DNA of 9,238 nt from JBIOHJ01 sp044448905. Lineage in GTDB: Bacteria; Bacteroidota; Bacteroidia; AKYH767-A; OLB10. The notes below the pieces were generated by a model. The model had not been told where the DNA came from, made no database searches, and worked only from the letters and a program-made list of their open reading frames with translations. The position numbers were made by a program, and so were the translations under genes. The DNA is taken from assembly GCA_044448905.1 (NCBI GenBank), contig JBIOHJ010000128.1:1-9238 (forward strand), written 5' to 3'. This document shows, in pieces, positions 6,199-9,238 of this stretch (position 1 is its first letter; each line of letters opens with the position of its first letter).

Positions 6199-7674
6199 TT
6201 GGGCTCCATCAAAAAACTTGCAGGGCAAACAGCCATTTATGGGCTAAGCAGTATAATCGGTCGTTTGCTTAACTACCTGCTGGTTCCTTTTTATACGCGA
6301 ATTTTTTCTACGCAGGAATACGGAGTGGTTTCTGAGCTTTTTGCCTACGTCAGTTTCATCATGATTCTTTTTACTTATGGACTAGAAACCTCATTCTTCC
6401 ATTTTTCAGAAAAGGAAGACACCCGTGATAAAGTTTATTCAACCGGAATTATTTCATTGTTCGGAAGTTCTTTTTTCTTTTCAGGATTGATGATATTATT
6501 TTCCTCGTCAATTGCCGGTTGGATTCAATTTCCCAAACATCCCGAATATATAACCTGGTTTGCTTGTATTCTTTTTCTTGACACGCTATGTGCTTTGCCA
6601 TTTGCGCGTTTAAGACAGCAAAACCGTGCTAAACGTTTTGCATCTATAAAAATTTTTAATATTGGCATAAATATTTTCTTCAATATTTTTTTCCTGGTTA
6701 TTTGTCCGGCATTGGTAAAAGATAAAGGAGCGATTGGGGATTTTATTGACGTGGTTTATTCTGACAGGATTGGTATAGGATATGTTTTTATCTCAAACCT
6801 TATTGCAAGTTTTATCACATTGTTGCTGTTGATTCCACAATTCAGAAAAATAAATTTCGAATTTGATAAATCACTGTGGAAAGAAATGTTGCTATATGGA
6901 AGCCCCTTACTGATTGCCGGTTTTGCCGGGATGGTAAACGAAACATTTGATCGCGCAGTATATAAATATCTTGCACCTGATAAATCAAAAGCATTAACCG
7001 AACTTGGAATTTACAGCGCCTGTTATAAGTTGTCAATCATCATGACTTTGTTTGTGCAAACTTTCCGTTATGCTGCTGAGCCGTTTTTTTTCAGCCAGCA
7101 TAAAAAAGAAAACAGCAGCGAGGTTTATGCACTTGTAATGAAATATTTTGTTATTACCTGTTCGTTTATTTTCGTGGCAGTGATGCTGTACATTGATGTC
7201 TTCAAATTATTTATAGGTGAAGATTTTCGTAAAGGGTTGGCGGTAGTTCCGATTTTATTAATGGCAAATTTATTTCTCGGCATTTTTTACAACCTTTCGA
7301 TGTGGTATAAGCTTACAGGGCAGACTCGTTTTGGCGCTTATTTTTCAATCTTTGGTGCTGTGCTTACTATTGTTTTGCTTTGGCTTCTCATTCCTCAAAT
7401 GGGCTACGTAGGTGCTGCATGGGCAACGCTAATTGTTTATGCCGCCATGATGATTGTCTCGTATATAACCGGGCAAAAAAATTATCCAATCCCTTACGAC
7501 CTTCCGCGCATATTAACTTATGTTATCCTTGCCCTCATTATTTATTTTGCGAGCCTTGGAATTGAAAAACTTCTCAAACCCGGTGACGTAGCCGGATTTA
7601 TTATCAGCACTTTTTTGCTTATGGTATTTGCCGGTTTTACTTTTGTTTTAGAGAAACCAAAAAAGGTTACTTGA
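6199..7674 (+). CDS. Polysaccharide/oligosaccharide flippase (Wzx-like, MOP superfamily)
   Basis: Inner-membrane protein of 491 residues with about 14 hydrophobic segments spaced along its whole length, the expected helix number for Wzx/MATE/MurJ-type flippases. The N-terminal KKLAGQTAIYGLSSIIGRLLNYLLVPFYTR pattern, with an amphipathic start and R/N in helix 1 (residues 5-34), and the EYGVVSELFAYVSF segment are characteristic of Bacteroidota polysaccharide biosynthesis exporters. Such proteins move lipid-linked sugar units to the periplasmic side. The substrate is not predictable, and no glycosyltransferases are in the window. Translation must start at the TTG: the frame has a TAA at 6169-6171, and the first internal ATG falls after helix 1. 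The gene lies 41 bp after acyP and 20 bp before dut, probably in the same transcript. It ends in a short basic tail (EKPKKVT). Confidence 0.9.
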   Translation: MGSIKKLAGQTAIYGLSSIIGRLLNYLLVPFYTRIFSTQEYGVVSELFAYVSFIMILFTYGLETSFFHFSEKEDTRDKVYSTGIISLFGSSFFFSGLMILFSSSIAGWIQFPKHPEYITWFACILFLDTLCALPFARLRQQNRAKRFASIKIFNIGINIFFNIFFLVICPALVKDKGAIGDFIDVVYSDRIGIGYVFISNLIASFITLLLLIPQFRKINFEFDKSLWKEMLLYGSPLLIAGFAGMVNETFDRAVYKYLAPDKSKALTELGIYSACYKLSIIMTLFVQTFRYAAEPFFFSQHKKENSSEVYALVMKYFVITCSFIFVAVMLYIDVFKLFIGEDFRKGLAVVPILLMANLFLGIFYNLSMWYKLTGQTRFGAYFSIFGAVLTIVLLWLLIPQMGYVGAAWATLIVYAAMMIVSYITGQKNYPIPYDLPRILTYVILALIIYFASLGIEKLLKPGDVAGFIISTFLLMVFAGFTFVLEKPKKVT

Positions 7675-7694
7675 AAAATATTTACTCATAAAAA

Positions 7695-8129
7695 ATGAAA
7701 ATCAAAATTATAAACAGCTCACGGCATGTGTTGCCTTCTTATGAAACCAATTCATCTGCCGGAATGGATTTACGCGCTAACATTGATGCGCCCGTTGAAT
7801 TAAAACCATTACAGCGCAAGCTTGTGCCAACGGGTTTGTTTACGGAATTGCCTGTGGGCTATGAAGCGCAAATTCGTCCACGCAGCGGGCTGGCGGCAAA
7901 AAACGGAATTACTGTTTTGAATTCGCCCGGCACAATTGATGCCGATTACCGTGGCGAAATAAAGGTGATTTTGATAAATCTTTCCAGCGAAAATTTTACT
8001 ATTCATGATGGTGATCGGGTTGCGCAAATGATTATTTCAAAACACGAACGGGTGGAATGGGAAATTACGGGTGAGCTCATGTCATCCGAACGAGGTGCGG
8101 GAGGGTTTGGAAGTACAGGGAAAAAATAA
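7695..8129 (+). CDS. dut: dUTP diphosphatase (deoxyuridine triphosphatase, trimeric type)
   Basis: The 144-residue protein has all five conserved motifs of the homotrimeric dUTPases. Motif I is SSAGMDLRA (20-28). Motif II is RPRSGLAAKNG (61-71), with the phosphate-contacting Ser64. Motif III is GTIDADYRGEIKV (79-91), with the water-activating Asp82 and the uracil/deoxyribose-selecting Tyr85. Motif IV is GDRVAQM (106-112). Motif V is RGAGGFGSTGK (133-143), with Phe138 that stacks on the uracil. The enzyme converts dUTP to dUMP and diphosphate, keeping uracil out of DNA and feeding thymidylate synthesis. The ATG follows an A-rich leader 20 bp after the flippase stop. Placement beside a flippase and a sugar nucleotidyltransferase is, from memory, a recurrent Bacteroidota arrangement and need not reflect a shared pathway. 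Confidence 0.96.
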   Translation: MKIKIINSSRHVLPSYETNSSAGMDLRANIDAPVELKPLQRKLVPTGLFTELPVGYEAQIRPRSGLAAKNGITVLNSPGTIDADYRGEIKVILINLSSENFTIHDGDRVAQMIISKHERVEWEITGELMSSERGAGGFGSTGKK

Positions 8130-8148
8130 CTTACTTTGATATCTGGTA

Positions 8149-8829
8149 ATGAAAACTCTTATTTCAGCTTTCCTATTATTTTTTGTTATTCAATTTGGTT
8201 TTTCGCAGGATTCTGTAATGTACACCAAAGATTTTGTCTTTAAAGAAGGTATTTATATCACTTTCCGGGATTTTAAAAATAACAACCCGCCTTTAACACC
8301 CGAAAATTTTAAACAGTATAATACGGATATAGATTATTTACCTGAAAATCTTTTTGAAGAGAAATTTTTTCATCCTCGGCATGCTAAGTTAATTTACCCG
8401 GATAGCTTGTATGAAAGAAAGAGGATAGATGTAGATAGCATTTTTGGATTTTGTATAAAGAATGAAATTTATTTTTATGTGAATAGGAAAGATATTTTAT
8501 TCTTATGTCGTGCCTTGAAAAAGGGAAAAGTATCTTTTTTATGGGGTCAGGAAGATGCGCCCCGGAATCTTATAGATCTGAGGATTAATCCAGACGGAAC
8601 GCCTCAAGGCCATTATGTCCTTAAGGAAAGATCATTCTTATTAAGCTTCGATACAGGTAATGTTTATAAATATCATCTGGAGAATTTTTCTGTTTTACTT
8701 CAAAAAAAAGACCCTGAACTTTACAAAGAGTTTTCAAAACTTTCCTCCAAAAAGCAAAAGGATAGTATGTTTATTTATTTGAATAAACTCAATGAGCGAA
8801 ACCCTGTTTATTTCAAAGTAAAAAACTAA
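8149..8829 (+). CDS. Secreted protein of unknown function
   Basis: I do not recognise a named family with certainty. The 226-residue protein begins with a clear Sec signal peptide (MKTLISAFLLFFVIQFGFSQ, likely cleaved next to the Gln at 20) and has no lipobox cysteine, so it is probably periplasmic or outer-membrane associated. The mature part starts with FKEGIYITFRDFKNNNPPLTPENF (about 31-54), a segment I associate with uncharacterised Bacteroidota secreted proteins. It contains several short beta-like stretches (IYFYVN, VSFLWGQ, SFLLSFDTG) and ends in a Lys-rich helical region (about 186-226). There are no membrane helices after the signal, no T9SS sorting domain and no evident catalytic motif. 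It lies 19 bp downstream of dut, so co-transcription is likely, and 112 bp before the nucleotidyltransferase. The function is unknown. Confidence 0.8.
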   Translation: MKTLISAFLLFFVIQFGFSQDSVMYTKDFVFKEGIYITFRDFKNNNPPLTPENFKQYNTDIDYLPENLFEEKFFHPRHAKLIYPDSLYERKRIDVDSIFGFCIKNEIYFYVNRKDILFLCRALKKGKVSFLWGQEDAPRNLIDLRINPDGTPQGHYVLKERSFLLSFDTGNVYKYHLENFSVLLQKKDPELYKEFSKLSSKKQKDSMFIYLNKLNERNPVYFKVKN

Positions 8830-8886
8830 CCCAGTTTCGTTCATATCTTCCATAGTTATCTTTTCAAAGCATCCCTCTCAAATAAT

Positions 8887-8894
8887 TACCTTTG
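8887..8894 (+). promoter_or_regulatory. Bacteroidota-type -7 promoter box for the nucleotidyltransferase gene
   Basis: TACCTTTG is the same octamer as at 855-862 and an exact match to TAnnTTTG. It lies 47 bp before the ATG at 8942, predicting a leader of about 40 nt that contains the GC-rich hairpin at 8911-8925. TTTTCAAA (8861-8868) lies in the upstream -33 area; a clean TTG is missing. It suggests the nucleotidyltransferase is transcribed separately from dut and the secreted protein. Confidence 0.6.
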
Positions 8895-8910
8895 CGCGTC
8901 TTTGAAATTT

Positions 8911-8937
8911 CTCCCCTTTGGGGAGGTTGGAGGGGCA
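8911..8937 (+). promoter_or_regulatory. GC-rich leader hairpin with GGAGG near the start codon (possible dispersed repeat)
   Basis: CTCCCC (8911-8916) and GGGGAG (8920-8925) form a perfect 6-bp stem with a TTT loop. A second G-rich stretch, GGAGGGG (8929-8935), follows. Its GGAGG lies 8 bases before the ATG at 8942, a textbook Shine-Dalgarno spacing, and could alternatively pair with CTCC of the left arm. The block is much more GC-rich than its surroundings. It could be a leader element controlling ribosome access or a small dispersed hairpin repeat. There is no T-tract, so it is not a terminator. Confidence 0.45.
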
Positions 8938-8941
8938 TTAT

Positions 8942-9238
8942 ATGAAAATCATCGTACCAATGGCTGGCATGGGTAAGCGAATGCGCCCGCATACGTTAAC
9001 CATTCCCAAGCCATTAATTCCTTTGGCAGGAAAAGCAATTGTTCATCATTTGATGGAAGATATTGTGAAAGTTTGTCCAGAAAAGGTTGATGAAATTGCG
9101 TATGTTGTAGGACGTTTCGGAAAGGATGTGGAAAATCAATTAGTACAAATTGCCCAATCGCTTGGGGCAAAAGGCTCTATTTATTACCAGGATGAAGCAT
9201 TGGGTACCGGTCATGCAATTTTATGCGCAAAGCCTGCA
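8942..9238 (+). CDS. Sugar-phosphate nucleotidyltransferase, N-terminal part (3' end outside window)
   Basis: The frame is open from the ATG to the window edge, giving 99 residues of the N-terminal Rossmann-like domain of an NDP-sugar pyrophosphorylase. The nucleotide-binding signature is complete: MAGMGKRMRPHTLTIPKPL (7-25) with the GxGxRM...PKP pattern, followed by PLAGKAIV. LGTGHAI (87-93) matches the second nucleotide/base-contact motif, as in glucose-1-phosphate or mannose-1-phosphate nucleotidyl transferases and GlmU-type enzymes. These cytoplasmic enzymes join a sugar 1-phosphate to an NTP to make the activated sugar for glycan synthesis, which fits the nearby flippase. The sugar and nucleotide cannot be decided without the C-terminal half. 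The ATG is preceded by a GGAGG at good spacing, unusual for this window, and by a candidate promoter. Confidence 0.92.
   Translation, partial: MKIIVPMAGMGKRMRPHTLTIPKPLIPLAGKAIVHHLMEDIVKVCPEKVDEIAYVVGRFGKDVENQLVQIAQSLGAKGSIYYQDEALGTGHAILCAKPA

Noticed and set aside
8131..8138. TTACTTTG before the secreted protein gene as a promoter
   Set aside because: The TA to TTTG spacing is one base short of the consensus and only about ten bases separate it from the ATG.
8823..8837. AAACT/AGTTT inverted repeat after the secreted protein gene as a terminator
   Set aside because: The stem is only 5 bp, A/T-rich and has no T-tract after it.
1..9238. Mobile element, phage, toxin-antitoxin, CRISPR or defence system
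   Set aside because: No transposase, integrase, repeat-spacer array, terminal inverted repeats or known defence domains are visible; every long frame has a housekeeping, signalling or envelope explanation except the secreted protein at 8149-8829.

Overview
The window looks like a chromosomal segment from a member of the Bacteroidota. Three things point there. The first gene ends in a type IX secretion (type A) C-terminal sorting domain. Two upstream regions carry the octamer TACCTTTG, an exact match to the Bacteroidota -7 promoter consensus TAnnTTTG. Most start codons are preceded by A/T-rich sequence rather than a Shine-Dalgarno. The DNA is A+T-rich. I cannot place it below phylum level, and I see no phage, transposon, CRISPR, tRNA or rRNA sequence.

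Layout. (1) Positions 1-620 hold the 3' end of a secreted, T9SS-sorted protein with an SprB-like repeat remnant. It converges on a tiny lipoprotein gene of 42 residues on the minus strand, and a perfect 12-bp hairpin between them could terminate both. (2) A 316-bp divergent intergenic region (567-882) carries a clear promoter just before a very large membrane histidine kinase of 1246 residues. This kinase has an NtrY-like H-box, about 12 membrane helices and three separate predicted periplasmic regions, and no response regulator lies nearby. (3) Closely spaced metabolic genes follow: a stand-alone B12-binding mutase subunit, a short-chain enoyl-CoA hydratase and an acylphosphatase. The last two overlap as ATGA. 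(4) Next comes an envelope/nucleotide group: a 14-helix Wzx-type flippase, dUTPase, an unrecognised secreted protein, and the start of a sugar-phosphate nucleotidyltransferase that runs off the window and has its own candidate promoter and a GC-rich leader hairpin.

From the kinase to the secreted protein every gene is on the plus strand with gaps of 61 bp or less, so one long transcript from the promoter at 855-862 is possible. Functionally the stretch is mixed: signalling, acyl-CoA/B12 metabolism, then surface polysaccharide export and housekeeping dUTP removal. The mutase catalytic subunit that the B12 protein would need is not in the window.

Nothing here is a convincing brand-new system. 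The points most worth a second look are the architecture of the orphan giant kinase, the orphan B12 subunit beside a crotonase and an acylphosphatase, the unknown secreted protein between dut and the nucleotidyltransferase, the GC-rich hairpin overlapping a GGAGG before the last gene, and two unrelated membrane-protein genes that both begin with the same TTGGGCTC start context.
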